From DATDIC01 sp963777625 (GTDB lineage: Bacteria > Pseudomonadota > Alphaproteobacteria > Acetobacterales > Acetobacteraceae), in NCBI GenBank assembly GCA_963777625.1, contig CAVZRO010000026.1, forward strand, positions 372,001-436,000: a stretch of DNA of 64,000 nt, in the 5' to 3' direction. Below, in pieces: positions 26,082-34,009 of the stretch. The notes under the pieces were generated by a model. It did no database searches. It worked only from the letters and a program-made list of their open reading frames with translations, and was not told the origin of the DNA. Numbering within the stretch: position 1 is the stretch's first letter; each line of letters opens with the position of its first letter. Made by a program: the position numbers and the translations under genes.

Positions 26082-27011
26082 ATGCGCATCCTGTTCGTAA
26101 CGTCCAACCGCGTCGGCGACGCCGTGCTGTCCACCGGGCTGCTGGATCACCTGATCGGCAGGCATCCGGACGCACGCATAACAATCGTCTGCGGCCCATA
26201 CGCGGAAGGCGTCTTCGCCCGCATGCCGAACCGCGAGCGCACGCTGATCCTGGACAAGCGGCGCTGGAATCTGCACTGGCTGCCGCTGTGGCTGTGGGCG
26301 GCGACGCGGCGATGGGACCTGGTCGTGGATATCCGCGGCTCGGCGCTCGCTTACATGGTGCGCACCGCGCGCCGGGCGGTGATGCGCCCGCGCGGCGGCC
26401 ACAAGATTGCTCAGCTTGCCGGGCTGCTCGGCCTCGATCCGCCGCCGCTTCCGGTGGCCTGGACCAGCGCACCGGACCGGGCGCGCGCCGCGGCACTGCT
26501 GCCGGCGGGGGGGCCAGGGGGGCAGCCGGTGGTGGCGCTTGGGCCGACCGCCAACTGGCTGCCGAAGGTCTGGCCCGCCGAACGGTTCGCTGCCTTGTTC
26601 CGCGCCATCGAGTCCGAGCTGCTGCCGGGCGCCGTTCCCGTCGTGCTGGCCGGGCCCGGTGATGCGGAGCGGGCCATGGCGGCACCGCTGCTCGCGGCCC
26701 TGCCGCAGGCGATCGACCTTGCCGGACGGCTCTCCTTGCCGGAGGCAGCCGCGTGCCTGGCGCGCGCGGCGTTATTCGTCGGCAATGATTCCGGGCTGAT
26801 GCACCTGGCCGCCGCCACCGGCATTCCGACGCTTGGTCTGTTCGGCCCCACGCCGGTGGAGGAATACGCCCCGGCGGGACGCCGTACCGCCGCGGTGGTC
26901 GCGGCGGGGCCGGCGATGCAGGAGCTGTCCGTGGCGGATACGCTGCGCGCGGCCGCGCGACTGCTGGACAAGGAACCAATTCCGGCGCTGGCGGAGGCAT
27001 GGCATCACTGA
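26082..27011 (+). CDS. Glycosyltransferase family 9 (heptosyltransferase-like)
   Basis: A 309-aa GT9 enzyme that transfers heptose or a related sugar from a nucleotide donor to a lipopolysaccharide core. It starts MRILFVTSNRVGDAVLSTGL, the standard N-terminal loop, and contains the donor-binding segment FVGNDSGLMHLAAATGIPTL at about residues 231-250 and LFGPTPVEEYAP. No hydrophobic segment is present; such enzymes act on the cytoplasmic face of the inner membrane. A Gly/Pro-rich insertion (PAGGPGGQP) interrupts the domain linker. It is followed after 3 nt by recX, so the two may share a transcript without functional link. Confidence 0.9.
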   Translation: MRILFVTSNRVGDAVLSTGLLDHLIGRHPDARITIVCGPYAEGVFARMPNRERTLILDKRRWNLHWLPLWLWAATRRWDLVVDIRGSALAYMVRTARRAVMRPRGGHKIAQLAGLLGLDPPPLPVAWTSAPDRARAAALLPAGGPGGQPVVALGPTANWLPKVWPAERFAALFRAIESELLPGAVPVVLAGPGDAERAMAAPLLAALPQAIDLAGRLSLPEAAACLARAALFVGNDSGLMHLAAATGIPTLGLFGPTPVEEYAPAGRRTAAVVAAGPAMQELSVADTLRAAARLLDKEPIPALAEAWHH

Positions 27012-27014
27012 GCG

Positions 27015-27584
27015 ATGCGCGCGCCACGCCCGATCCCTCCGCCTGACGAGACGTCCCTGCGCGAAGCCGCTCTGTCTTATCTTGCGCGCTATTCGGCGAC
27101 CGAGGCAGGGCTGCGGCGGGTGCTCGATCGCCGGGTCGATCGCTGGGCGCGGAGCCTCGAGGGGGACCGGGGGTCGCCGGCGGTAGAAGCCGCGCGTGAG
27201 GCGGTTCGCGCGGTGGTGGCCCGGTTGGTGGCGGCGGGTGCGGTCGATAATGCGGCCTATGCCGAGGCGCGGACCCGCACCCTGATGCGCGCCGGCCGGT
27301 CGCGTCGGGCGGTGGCCGCGCATCTGGCCGCGAAGGGCGTGGACGCCGCAACCACCCGCGCGGTGCTGCCGAGTGATGACGCAACCGAGCTGGCGGCTGC
27401 CATCGCGCTGACGGCGCGTCGACGGATCGGGGCGTTCCGCGTGGCGGTGGTTGATGATGCTGGTCGGCGGCGGGAACTGGGCATGATGGCTCGCGCCGGG
27501 TTTCCGCAGGCAATCGCGGTGCGTGCGCTCCGGATGGACCGCGACGCGGCGGAAGCCATCCTGCACAGGCTGCGCCAGGGGTGA
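27015..27584 (+). CDS. recX: Regulatory protein RecX family
   Basis: Small helical protein of 189 aa that modulates RecA filaments. It shows three-helix RecX repeats: ALSYLARYSATEAGLRRVLD, LVAAGAVDNAAYAEARTRTL and RSRRAVAAHLAAKGVDAATT. Length and pattern match alphaproteobacterial RecX. recA is not next to it, which is common in this class. The start sits 3 nt after the GT9 stop. The C-terminal third (GFPQAIAVRALRMDRDAAEA) is also typical. Confidence 0.85.
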   Translation: MRAPRPIPPPDETSLREAALSYLARYSATEAGLRRVLDRRVDRWARSLEGDRGSPAVEAAREAVRAVVARLVAAGAVDNAAYAEARTRTLMRAGRSRRAVAAHLAAKGVDAATTRAVLPSDDATELAAAIALTARRRIGAFRVAVVDDAGRRRELGMMARAGFPQAIAVRALRMDRDAAEAILHRLRQG

Positions 27585-27588
27585 ATTC

Positions 27589-28038
27589 ATGAGCGCATAT
27601 GACAGCCGGGCCGACACGCTCGCGCATATCCACGCCGTGCGTGACCGGCTGGAGGTGTTCGCGGCCGAGCTGCTGGCGCGCGGACGCGTGCACGACGCCA
27701 GCAAGTTCGGCCCCGAGGAGAAAGCGGAGCTGGACCGGCTGCTGCCTTTGCTTGCCGGCGTGGCGTATGGCTCGCCCGAGTGGAATGCGGTGGTGGTGCA
27801 AGCCGGGCCGATGCTGCAGCATCATTACCGGCGAAATTCGCATCATCCGGAGCATTATCCGGACGGCATTGCCGGCATGGACCTGTTCGATCTGGTGGAA
27901 ATGCTGTGCGATTGGATGGCGGCGGCGGAGCGCAATCCATCCGACGGCGTCAAGCTGGACCACAATGCGCGGCAGTTCGGGATTTCGCCGCAACTGGCTG
28001 CCATCCTGGCCAACACATTGTCTCGCTGGCCACGTTGA
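27589..28038 (+). CDS. DUF5662 family protein
   Basis: A 149-aa protein rich in His. It reads LAHIHAVRDRLEVFAAELLA, then RVHDASKFGPEEKAEL, the paired-His region QHHYRRNSHHPEHYPDGIAG and MDLFDLVEMLCDWMAAAERN. This is the DUF5662 layout, often seen in phage or bacterial small proteins, with a likely metal site of HD-domain character; no function is assigned. Its ATG is 4 nt after the recX stop. Confidence 0.8.
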   Translation: MSAYDSRADTLAHIHAVRDRLEVFAAELLARGRVHDASKFGPEEKAELDRLLPLLAGVAYGSPEWNAVVVQAGPMLQHHYRRNSHHPEHYPDGIAGMDLFDLVEMLCDWMAAAERNPSDGVKLDHNARQFGISPQLAAILANTLSRWPR

Positions 28039-28145
28039 GTGATGTCGGATCGGTCACGGTTGCCGACCTGCGGCGGCTGATCCAGGGGGAGGAGCCGCCG
28101 AGGCTGTTCTCCCACATCCTGACGCGGCTGCGTCAGCTTGGCTGA
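28035..28145 (+). CDS. Very small hypothetical ORF
   Basis: A 36-codon frame starting with TTG that overlaps the DUF5662 stop (TTGA) and reads DVGSVTVADLRRLIQGEEPP and then RLFSHILTRLRQLG. The frame reads like an amphipathic helical peptide and the overlap suggests translational coupling, but no ribosome site is visible and I recognise no homologue. It may be chance. Confidence 0.3.
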   Translation: MSDVGSVTVADLRRLIQGEEPPRLFSHILTRLRQLG

Positions 28146-28322
28146 GCGGCGGTCGGACGTATACAGCGGGGGTGATTCGCGATATTTTCGCGGCCGCGCG
28201 CCATCAAGACAACAGCCAACGGCCGATGCGGCTGATATACTACGCCGCAAGCCTGGGACGGTTCAGCGCCGCGTGCTGGTCGCGTATCCGGGACAAAAGC
28301 GAGGCCAGCCGGGGAGCCACCG

Positions 28323-28532
28323 ATGCCTGAAACCGTGTTCAGCGTGGTCGAAGTTGTCGGCACGTCCGACCAAAGCATCAGCAAGGCAGTCAGCGGTGGC
28401 GTCGAAAAAGCCAGCGATACGCTGCGAAATCTCGGCTGGTTCGAGGTGACGCAGATGCGTGGCCACGTCAGGGACGGCAAGGTGGATCGCTATCAGGTGG
28501 CGCTGAAGATCGGCTTCCGGCTCGAGGAATAG
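28323..28532 (+). CDS. Dodecin family flavin-binding protein
   Basis: A 69-aa protein that assembles into a hollow dodecamer storing flavin. It shows the dodecin pattern: VFSVVEVVGTSDQSISKAVS, SDTLRNLGWFEVTQMRGHV (the conserved Trp stacks flavin) and KVDRYQVALKIGFRLEE. GGGGAG lies 8 nt before the ATG. It is 6 nt upstream of a universal stress protein gene on the same strand, and the pair is likely a stress-related transcript. The 177-nt gap upstream holds no other supported feature. Confidence 0.93.
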   Translation: MPETVFSVVEVVGTSDQSISKAVSGGVEKASDTLRNLGWFEVTQMRGHVRDGKVDRYQVALKIGFRLEE

Positions 28533-28538
28533 GCAGCC

Positions 28539-29321
28539 ATGGCCCTGCGCAAGCTGCTGCTCCCGCTGCAAAGCACTTCGACGGCGGAGCCGGCCTTGGT
28601 CACGGCGCTGTTGGCCGCCCGGCCGTGGTCGGCCCATATTTCCGTGCTGCACGTCGCCGCCGACCGCCACCGTGAAGACGCGGTGCGCGCCTTGTTCGAA
28701 CGGTTCATGGCGGCGGAGGACGTGCCGGTGGAAGCGCCGCGAGCCGAGGCCGACCGTCCGACCGCCAGTTTTGCTGCACTGGTCGGGCGGGAGGGCGAGG
28801 TCGTGGGTTATCAGGCGCGGCTCGCGGACCTGACCGTGGTCCCGCATCCGGTCAGCGGCGAGGATGTGTCGTCATCCGACGCGCTGCACGCGGTGCTGTT
28901 TGATTCCGGTCAACCGGTGCTGATCGCGCCGCGCGTGCCGCCGTCGTCGCTCGGTACCCGCGTCTGCCTGGGATGGAACGGTTCGGCGGAATCGGCCGCC
29001 GCGGTGTGGGCCGCCATGCCCTGGATGCAGCACGCCGATGCGGTGCGCATTCTGTGGTCGGAGGAGTATCAGCGGCGTGGTCCGATGGCGCCGGAACTGG
29101 CGGATTATCTCGACTCGCACGGGATCACGGCCGACCGCAAAATGTTCAATTCGAGAGATAACCTGGTCGGGGCAGGGCTGCTGGCGGCGGCCCAGGAGTT
29201 CGGCTGCGATCTGCTGGCGATGGGTGCCTACTCGCACTCGCGGTTCCGGCAGCTTATCCTTGGCGGCGTTACGCGCCACGTGCTGGAGCATGCGGCGCTG
29301 CCACTGATGATGCACCGATAA
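28539..29321 (+). CDS. Universal stress protein (UspA, tandem-domain)
   Basis: A 260-aa protein with two Usp folds. The first half is degenerate; the C-terminal half contains the ATP-binding-like end DLLAMGAYSHSRFRQLILGG followed by VTRHVLEHAALPLMM, equivalent to the G-2x-G-9x-G-S/T signature. Tandem Usp proteins respond to nutrient, oxidative or hypoxic stress. It follows dodecin with a 6-nt gap and precedes a methyltransferase gene by 3 nt. Confidence 0.9.
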   Translation: MALRKLLLPLQSTSTAEPALVTALLAARPWSAHISVLHVAADRHREDAVRALFERFMAAEDVPVEAPRAEADRPTASFAALVGREGEVVGYQARLADLTVVPHPVSGEDVSSSDALHAVLFDSGQPVLIAPRVPPSSLGTRVCLGWNGSAESAAAVWAAMPWMQHADAVRILWSEEYQRRGPMAPELADYLDSHGITADRKMFNSRDNLVGAGLLAAAQEFGCDLLAMGAYSHSRFRQLILGGVTRHVLEHAALPLMMHR

Positions 29322-29324
29322 CGC

Positions 29325-30104
29325 ATGGGATACGGCGCGGACGACCTGCCGGGCGGACGAGATCCCGGCTCGTTGACGGGCATGGCGGTCACGGAGGGCA
29401 GCTTGCTCGACGGCCGCGTGCGATATGCGCAGCCGCGAGCCGGATTCCGCAGCGGGGTTGAGCCGGTGCTGCTGGCGGCCGCGGTACCGGCGCGAAGCGG
29501 GGAGCGGGTGCTGGAGTTGGGCTGCGGCGCGGGTGCGGCGTTGCTGTGCCTGCGTGCTCGGGTGCCCGGCGTCGGTGGCCTGGGGGTGGATATCGACCCC
29601 GGAATGATCTGGCTTGCGCGCCGCAATGTGGCGGCAAACGGGTGGGCGGCGCTGGAGTTCCTGGCCGCCGATGCCGCTTCGGTCGAGGCGATGGGGACGT
29701 TCGATCATGCCTGCGCGAACCCCCCGTTTCATCCGTGCGGCGGAACTGCTTCGGCTGATGCGTCCCGTGATCTGGCCAAGCGGGACCGGCCGGGATTGCT
29801 GGCCGGGTGGGTGGCGGCGATGGCGGCGCGGGTTCGCCAGCGGGGCACGCTGACCGTTATCCTGGCGGCGGCGGAACTGCCGCGGGCGGTCGCCGCGCTG
29901 ATGGCGGCGGGCTGTCCGCCGAGCGGGCTGTTTCCGCTGTGGCCGCGGGAGGGACAGGCCGCGAAGCTGGTATTGATACAAGGTGTGAAAGCCGGCCGCG
30001 GACCGATGCGGCTATCGCCCGGGATGAAGCTGCACCTGGCGGATGGAAGCTTTACGGCGGCGGCCCACGCGATACTGCGCGAGGGTTGCCGGATCGAGCT
30101 GTGA
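29325..30104 (+). CDS. Methyltransferase of the tRNA1(Val) m6A37 (TrmN6/YfiC) type
   Basis: SAM-dependent methyltransferase, 259 aa. Motif I is VLELGCGAGAALL (about residues 59-71) and the catalytic N6-adenine motif is ANPPFHP (about residues 134-140). The N-terminal LLDGRVRYAQPRAGFRSGVE is typical of the TrmN6/SmtA group that modifies A37 of tRNA-Val. Other N6-adenine or ribosomal-protein targets cannot be excluded. It lies in a tight run with dodecin and the Usp gene. The start at 29325 precedes the conserved block by about 25 residues, so a later start is possible. Confidence 0.85.
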   Translation: MGYGADDLPGGRDPGSLTGMAVTEGSLLDGRVRYAQPRAGFRSGVEPVLLAAAVPARSGERVLELGCGAGAALLCLRARVPGVGGLGVDIDPGMIWLARRNVAANGWAALEFLAADAASVEAMGTFDHACANPPFHPCGGTASADASRDLAKRDRPGLLAGWVAAMAARVRQRGTLTVILAAAELPRAVAALMAAGCPPSGLFPLWPREGQAAKLVLIQGVKAGRGPMRLSPGMKLHLADGSFTAAAHAILREGCRIEL

Positions 30105-30386
30105 TCAGCCGAGATCGTTGTGCGGGTGGCGGAGATGCCAGAGCCGCTCGTGGGCGGCGACGAGGCTTTCCATGTTTCGCCGCCGGGTGCCGTCCGGGGT
30201 AAGGGGGCGCCGGGTCAGCATCATTTCCAGGACGTGAAGAAGCTGTTCGGCGACTTCGAGATCACCCTGATCACAGGCGTGGTGGAAGGCGATCAGAATC
30301 TTGTCCGACAGCCGTCGGCTGTAGCGCGGGGCACCGGCCGTGGTGGTTGCGGTATCGCGAAAGACGTCTTCCTCTGCGTGACTCAC
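30105..30386 (-). CDS. Conserved small helical protein of unknown function
   Basis: A 93-aa protein if the GTG at 30386 is used (GGGGGAG 5 nt upstream); an alternative GTG at 30410 adds 8 residues. The core SDKILIAFHHACDQGDLEVA followed by EQLLHVLEMMLTRRPLTPDG reads as a pair of helices like a TPR/ankyrin hairpin, with a basic tail. I have seen such proteins as conserved hypotheticals in Acetobacteraceae and Rhodospirillales, but no role is known to me. It is convergent with the methyltransferase gene with no gap. Confidence 0.7.
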   Translation of the reverse strand: MSHAEEDVFRDTATTTAGAPRYSRRLSDKILIAFHHACDQGDLEVAEQLLHVLEMMLTRRPLTPDGTRRRNMESLVAAHERLWHLRHPHNDLG

Positions 30387-30530
30387 CCCTACTCCCCCGC
30401 CCGCCTTCACTGTCTCGTTTCCCTCGCCAGGACCCTAGTTTGCGACGCTAGGGGTGACCCGCTCATCATAACTGCGCTATTGTGGCGTTATTTTTTCCTA
30501 TTACGGCTCAGTGTGTCTTCCGGGATCATG

Positions 30531-30582
30531 AAAAAAAGGGCGCGCGGGCAGGCAGTCTCAAAAACCGAGCCCGTTCGCGCCC
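30531..30582 (-). terminator. Intrinsic terminator of nrdB
   Basis: On the minus strand GGGCGCG-AA-CGGGC (30582-30569) pairs with GCCCG-CGCGCCC (30549-30538) and is followed by seven Ts (30537-30531). The left arm overlaps the last codons of nrdB, so the stem forms partly from coding sequence. Confidence 0.65.
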
Positions 30583-31613
30583 TCCGTATCGGCCGACGCC
30601 AGGACCGGGAGATCGCCGAACGCCTCTTCCCAGGTGCCGACCGTCGAAGCCTTGCTGTATTCGGTGGCGCGGTTCTCGAAGAAGTTCGCATGCTCCACCG
30701 CGTTCAGCATTTCGTCGAGCCAGGGCAGCGGGTTGCGCGCCAGACGATAGATCGGGTTGAGGCCGAGCTGCACGAGCCGGCGGTCGGCGATGTAGCGAAT
30801 GTACTCCTTCACTTCCCGTGCCGTCAGTCCCTCGACCGCGCCCTGTTCGAACGCGAGGTCGATGAACGCGTCCTCGTGGTCCACGATGGTGGCGCACACC
30901 ACGTAAATTTCGCGCTTCAGTTGTTCGGTCCAAATGTCGGGGTTTTCCTGCACGAAAGTGCGGAACAGGCGGATTACCGACAGACAGTGCAAGGACTCGT
31001 CACGCACCGACCAGGAGATGATCTGCCCCATCCCCTTCATCTTCCCGAAACGGGGGAAGTTCAGCAGGATGGCAAACGAAGCGAACAGTTGCAGCCCTTC
31101 GGTGAAGGCCCCGAAGGCGGCGAGGGTCTTGGCGATCTCGTAACGGCTTTCGACCGAGAAGCCCTGCATATAATCGTATTTGTCTTTCATTTCCTTGTAT
31201 TTGAGGAAAGCCTGATACTCCATTTCCGGCATGCCGATAGTGTCGAGCAGATGGCTGTAGGCGGCGATGTGGATTGTCTCGGTATTGGAGAACGCCGAGA
31301 GCATCATCAGCACCTCGGTCGGCTTGAACACGCGACTGTAATGCTTCATATAGCAATTGTTGACTTCGACATCGGCCTGGGTGAAAAAGCGGAATATCTG
31401 GGTCAGCAGGTTGCGCTCGGACTGGGTGAGGTTGCGGTGCCAGTCCTTGACGTCGTCGGCGAGCGGCACTTCCTCGGGCAACCAATGGACGCGCTGCTGG
31501 GTAAGCCAGGCCTCGTAGGCCCAGGGATAGCGGAAGGGCTTATAGACTGGATTTTCGGATAGGAGGTCGGGTCCGGAGTGGGTAGCCGCGCCTGGTTCGG
31601 GTTTGCCATTCAT
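30558..31613 (-). CDS. nrdB: Ribonucleoside-diphosphate reductase subunit beta (class Ia)
   Basis: Radical-generating small subunit of 351 aa that makes dNTP precursors. Iron ligands and radical Tyr are recognisable: NTETIHIAAYSHLLDTIG (Glu, His and the Tyr), the Glu in FTEGLQLFASFA and the pair in WSVRDESLHCL. The C-terminus GANGLGF ends in a phenylalanine, as needed to dock on NrdA. The start at 31613 is chosen because the frame upstream is not protein-like. Its partner nrdA is not within the window, which is unusual since nrdA and nrdB are often adjacent. Confidence 0.95.
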   Translation of the reverse strand: MNGKPEPGAATHSGPDLLSENPVYKPFRYPWAYEAWLTQQRVHWLPEEVPLADDVKDWHRNLTQSERNLLTQIFRFFTQADVEVNNCYMKHYSRVFKPTEVLMMLSAFSNTETIHIAAYSHLLDTIGMPEMEYQAFLKYKEMKDKYDYMQGFSVESRYEIAKTLAAFGAFTEGLQLFASFAILLNFPRFGKMKGMGQIISWSVRDESLHCLSVIRLFRTFVQENPDIWTEQLKREIYVVCATIVDHEDAFIDLAFEQGAVEGLTAREVKEYIRYIADRRLVQLGLNPIYRLARNPLPWLDEMLNAVEHANFFENRATEYSKASTVGTWEEAFGDLPVLASADTEGANGLGF

Positions 31614-31962
31614 CTGCTGAAGCGGTCCATTGCTGTATGCGGCGAATCGGGTTTGCCGCGCCAAGGGGGTTATAATTGCGCGAACCGCGCTCGATCGCAA
31701 GATGCGGTGTTTATGGCTTGGGTTGTGATCTATATGTTGTTTGTAAAAAAGCAGGCCGCGAACGGGTCTGCGAGGCGGCGGTCCAATATGATGCAACAAT
31801 CTGAGTGTTTCTAGACGCTATTTCAGAACAGTGCGGGGTAAATCCCAAGTGGCACGGCGGTTTTCACGGATCGTTAGTGATTGACTACATTATTGCACAT
31901 CATCTAAACTTGACTTTCGGGCTCCAATTCCGTTTCACTCATCATCGACACAGGCAGGCGTT
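31614..31962. promoter_or_regulatory. Divergent intergenic region nrdB / queD-like, with a candidate promoter
   Basis: These 349 nt hold the control regions of nrdB (leftward) and the queD-folE-EamA run (rightward). On the plus strand TTGACT (31881-31886) is followed after 16 nt by TCTAAA (31903-31908), 55 nt before the QueD-like start. I see no convincing pair of NrdR boxes or a preQ1 aptamer. The block is AT-richer than its surroundings. Confidence 0.35.
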
Positions 31963-32346
31963 ATGGACATGATGGTAGAAACGTTCAAGGAGTTCACATT
32001 CGAAGCGGCCCATCAGATTCAACCATACTCCGATCTGCACGGGCACTCCTTCAAGGTAGTGGTGTATCTCCAGGGTCAGCCCGATCCGGTGTATGGTTGG
32101 TCGCATAACCTATACGAAGTGGAGTCGGCGATCGAGCAGGTGCGGTCGCAACTCGATCACAAATACCTCAACGCGATCGATGGACTGGCGGTTCCTTCGC
32201 TGGAGAATGTCGCCCGCTGGCTTTGGCAACACCTGGACAGCCGTCTTTCGGGTGTGGATCGGGTCGTGGTCAGTCGCGGTTTCGACGGCAGCGCGGAGGG
32301 GTGTACCTGCTCGCGCGCAATATCACCGAAGGTGGCCGCGCAATGA
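31963..32346 (+). CDS. QueD/6-pyruvoyl-tetrahydropterin synthase-like protein lacking the catalytic Cys
   Basis: A 127-aa T-fold protein of COG0720. Zinc-binding His residues are present in FEAAHQI and in LHGHSFKV. In QueD the cysteine of CxxxHGH lies four residues before the first His; here that segment reads QPYSDLHGH and the position is Tyr. LDHKYLNAIDGLAVPSLENV is a normal family core, and the end reads FDGSAEGCTCSRAIS. The missing Cys argues against ordinary QueD chemistry and points to a divergent PTPS subgroup. It overlaps folE (ATGA), whose product would feed it dihydroneopterin triphosphate. Confidence 0.82.
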   Translation: MDMMVETFKEFTFEAAHQIQPYSDLHGHSFKVVVYLQGQPDPVYGWSHNLYEVESAIEQVRSQLDHKYLNAIDGLAVPSLENVARWLWQHLDSRLSGVDRVVVSRGFDGSAEGCTCSRAISPKVAAQ

Positions 32347-33011
32347 GCGTCAGCATCCATCGGCTGCGCCGGCTGGGCCGCGCCAACGAAGCGATCGGAC
32401 AGGCGCTCAGCCAGGCCGAACGCGCGGTGATGATCAATTCCGCTGAAATCAAACTCGCCGAACTGTTCGACGTGCTGCAGATCGATCATCGGAACGATCA
32501 CCACACGAAAGACACGCCCCGGCGTGTCGCCCGCATGTTCGTGGAAGAAATCATGCAGGGCCGCTTCAGCGATCCGCCGGTGCTGACCGACTTCGATAAT
32601 GTGGAGGCGTTCGATCAGCTCATTGTCAGCGGTCCGATCGAGATCCGCTCCACCTGTGCGCATCACCTGATGCCGATTTATGGCGAGGCGTATATCGGCA
32701 TACTGCCATCGGTTGATGGGCGGATCATCGGCCTGTCCAAGTATGACAGGGTGGTTCATCATTTCGCGGCGCGGCTGCAGATTTAAGAAGAACTGGTGAA
32801 GCAGATCGGCCAGTTCATCATGGACCGGACGGCGCCGCGCGGGGTAGCGGTGCGGATCAGTGCGGTGCACATGTGCAAGACGCATCGGGGTGTGCGGGCC
32901 AGCCACCGCAGTCGGATGGTGACCAGCGCCTATTATGGTGTCCTTGGCGAGGATGAGGCGCTCAAGCGGGAATTCCTGCAGGAGTGCCTCGGCCTGCAGC
33001 AGACCGACTAG
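32343..33011 (+). pseudogene. folE: GTP cyclohydrolase I interrupted by an in-frame TAA
   Basis: FolE makes dihydroneopterin triphosphate from GTP. Both halves are strongly conserved: RSTCAHHLMPIYGEAYIGIL (zinc Cys/His) and VGLSKYDR-like IGLSKYDRVVHHFAARLQI before, and KQIGQFIMDRTAPRGVAVRI with HMCKTHRGVRASH (second zinc Cys) after. Between them TAA at 32784-32786 stands where homologues have Gln (RLQIQEE); a single C-to-T change explains it. Translation could restart at GTG 32796, but the zinc ligands would then sit on two chains. No other damage is seen, so the mutation is recent, or the base is wrong. Confidence 0.88.
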
Positions 33012-33015
33012 CTCG

Positions 33016-33936
33016 ATGTCCGTCACGGCGCGCCAGGACGGTATCGCGCTGGAGCGGATCTCGCTCGGGATGGTGTGTGCGCTGCTGGCTTATGCATTGC
33101 TGGCGATGCAGGACGCCACGGTCAAATGGCTGGTCATGACGGTTCCGGTCTGCCAGGTGCTGTTTGTCCGCAGCGGTTTCGTGATGGCCGGCTGCCTGGC
33201 GGTCGGGAAGCGTGACCTGGTGCGGCGAGCGGTCCACACGCCGATTGCCGGTCTGCTGGTGTGCCGCGGCCTGGTTACGTTGGCGGCGTGGATTTGTTAT
33301 TTCTCCGCTGCCCGTAGCCTGCCCCTGGCACAGCTTACGACGCTGTGGTTCACCGCCCCTGTGGTGGTTACGCTGCTGGCAGCGCCGATCCTGCACGAAA
33401 CGGTGGGGCCGGCCCGGTGGACGGCGGTGGGCATCGGCTTTGCCGGCGCCGTCGCGGCGGCAAATCCAGCCGGCCTGGCGATGTCCCCGGCGACCGCCTT
33501 GGTGCTGCTCGCCGCGGTGCTGTGGGCCGCCGGCATGCTGCTGACGCGCGTCATCGCGCGGCATGAGCCATCGCTGGTGCAGATGCTCTATAATAACGCG
33601 TTCTTTTGCGTGGCGACCGGTATTGTCAGCGTGTTCGCGTGGCACGCGCCGACCGGGGTGGAACTGATGCTGTTGCTGCAAGTGGCATTGCTGGGCGGGT
33701 TCGGGCAGTTCTTCCTGTTCGAGGCGGCGCGGCGCGCGCCGGCATCGGTGACCGCGCCGCTGGAATACACCGCCCTGCTATGGGCCTTTCTGCTGGGGTT
33801 TGCGGTCTGGGGCGATCATCCGACCATTCCGCTGCTGTCGGGCGCAGTTCTGATCCTGAGCGCCGGCCTGCTGCTGATCGTTGCCGAACGACGCGGGGCG
33901 GCCCGGCGTCCGGTGATGCTTCGCACGGCTCGGTGA
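33016..33936 (+). CDS. EamA/DMT-family transporter
   Basis: A 306-aa inner-membrane protein with ten predicted transmembrane segments arranged as two EamA repeats (first repeat around residues 15-140, second 160-290). Segments such as GMVCALLAYALLAMQDATVK and TAPLEYTALLWAFLLGFAVW match drug/metabolite exporters of the RhaT/YdcZ-like superfamily. The ATG at 33016 is 4 nt after the folE stop, so it is likely co-transcribed with the pterin genes. The exported compound is unknown. Confidence 0.88.
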   Translation: MSVTARQDGIALERISLGMVCALLAYALLAMQDATVKWLVMTVPVCQVLFVRSGFVMAGCLAVGKRDLVRRAVHTPIAGLLVCRGLVTLAAWICYFSAARSLPLAQLTTLWFTAPVVVTLLAAPILHETVGPARWTAVGIGFAGAVAAANPAGLAMSPATALVLLAAVLWAAGMLLTRVIARHEPSLVQMLYNNAFFCVATGIVSVFAWHAPTGVELMLLLQVALLGGFGQFFLFEAARRAPASVTAPLEYTALLWAFLLGFAVWGDHPTIPLLSGAVLILSAGLLLIVAERRGAARRPVMLRTAR

Positions 33937-34009
33937 TGCAAACGACCCGCAATCGATTGTTAACCACCTGCGCCGATGCTTTATACTGCTTTTTGGATGG
34001 ACCACGCCA

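Noticed and set aside
25708..27993. Long minus-strand open frame of about 760 codons
   Set aside because: It lies antisense to the NTF2-like, GT9, recX and DUF5662 genes, has low-complexity Arg/Pro/Ala content and no recognisable motif; it is a by-product of high GC.
30120..31562. Plus-strand open frame of 480 codons across nrdB
   Set aside because: NrdB on the minus strand has all iron ligands and a good terminator; the plus frame is a shadow.
31700..31800. Possible NrdR boxes upstream of nrdB
   Set aside because: ATAT-containing segments near 31733 and 31788 are neither palindromic enough nor spaced about 31 bp apart as NrdR box pairs are.
31800..31962. preQ1 riboswitch before the QueD-like gene
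   Set aside because: No recognisable preQ1-I or -II stem and A-rich tail; only a candidate promoter is visible.
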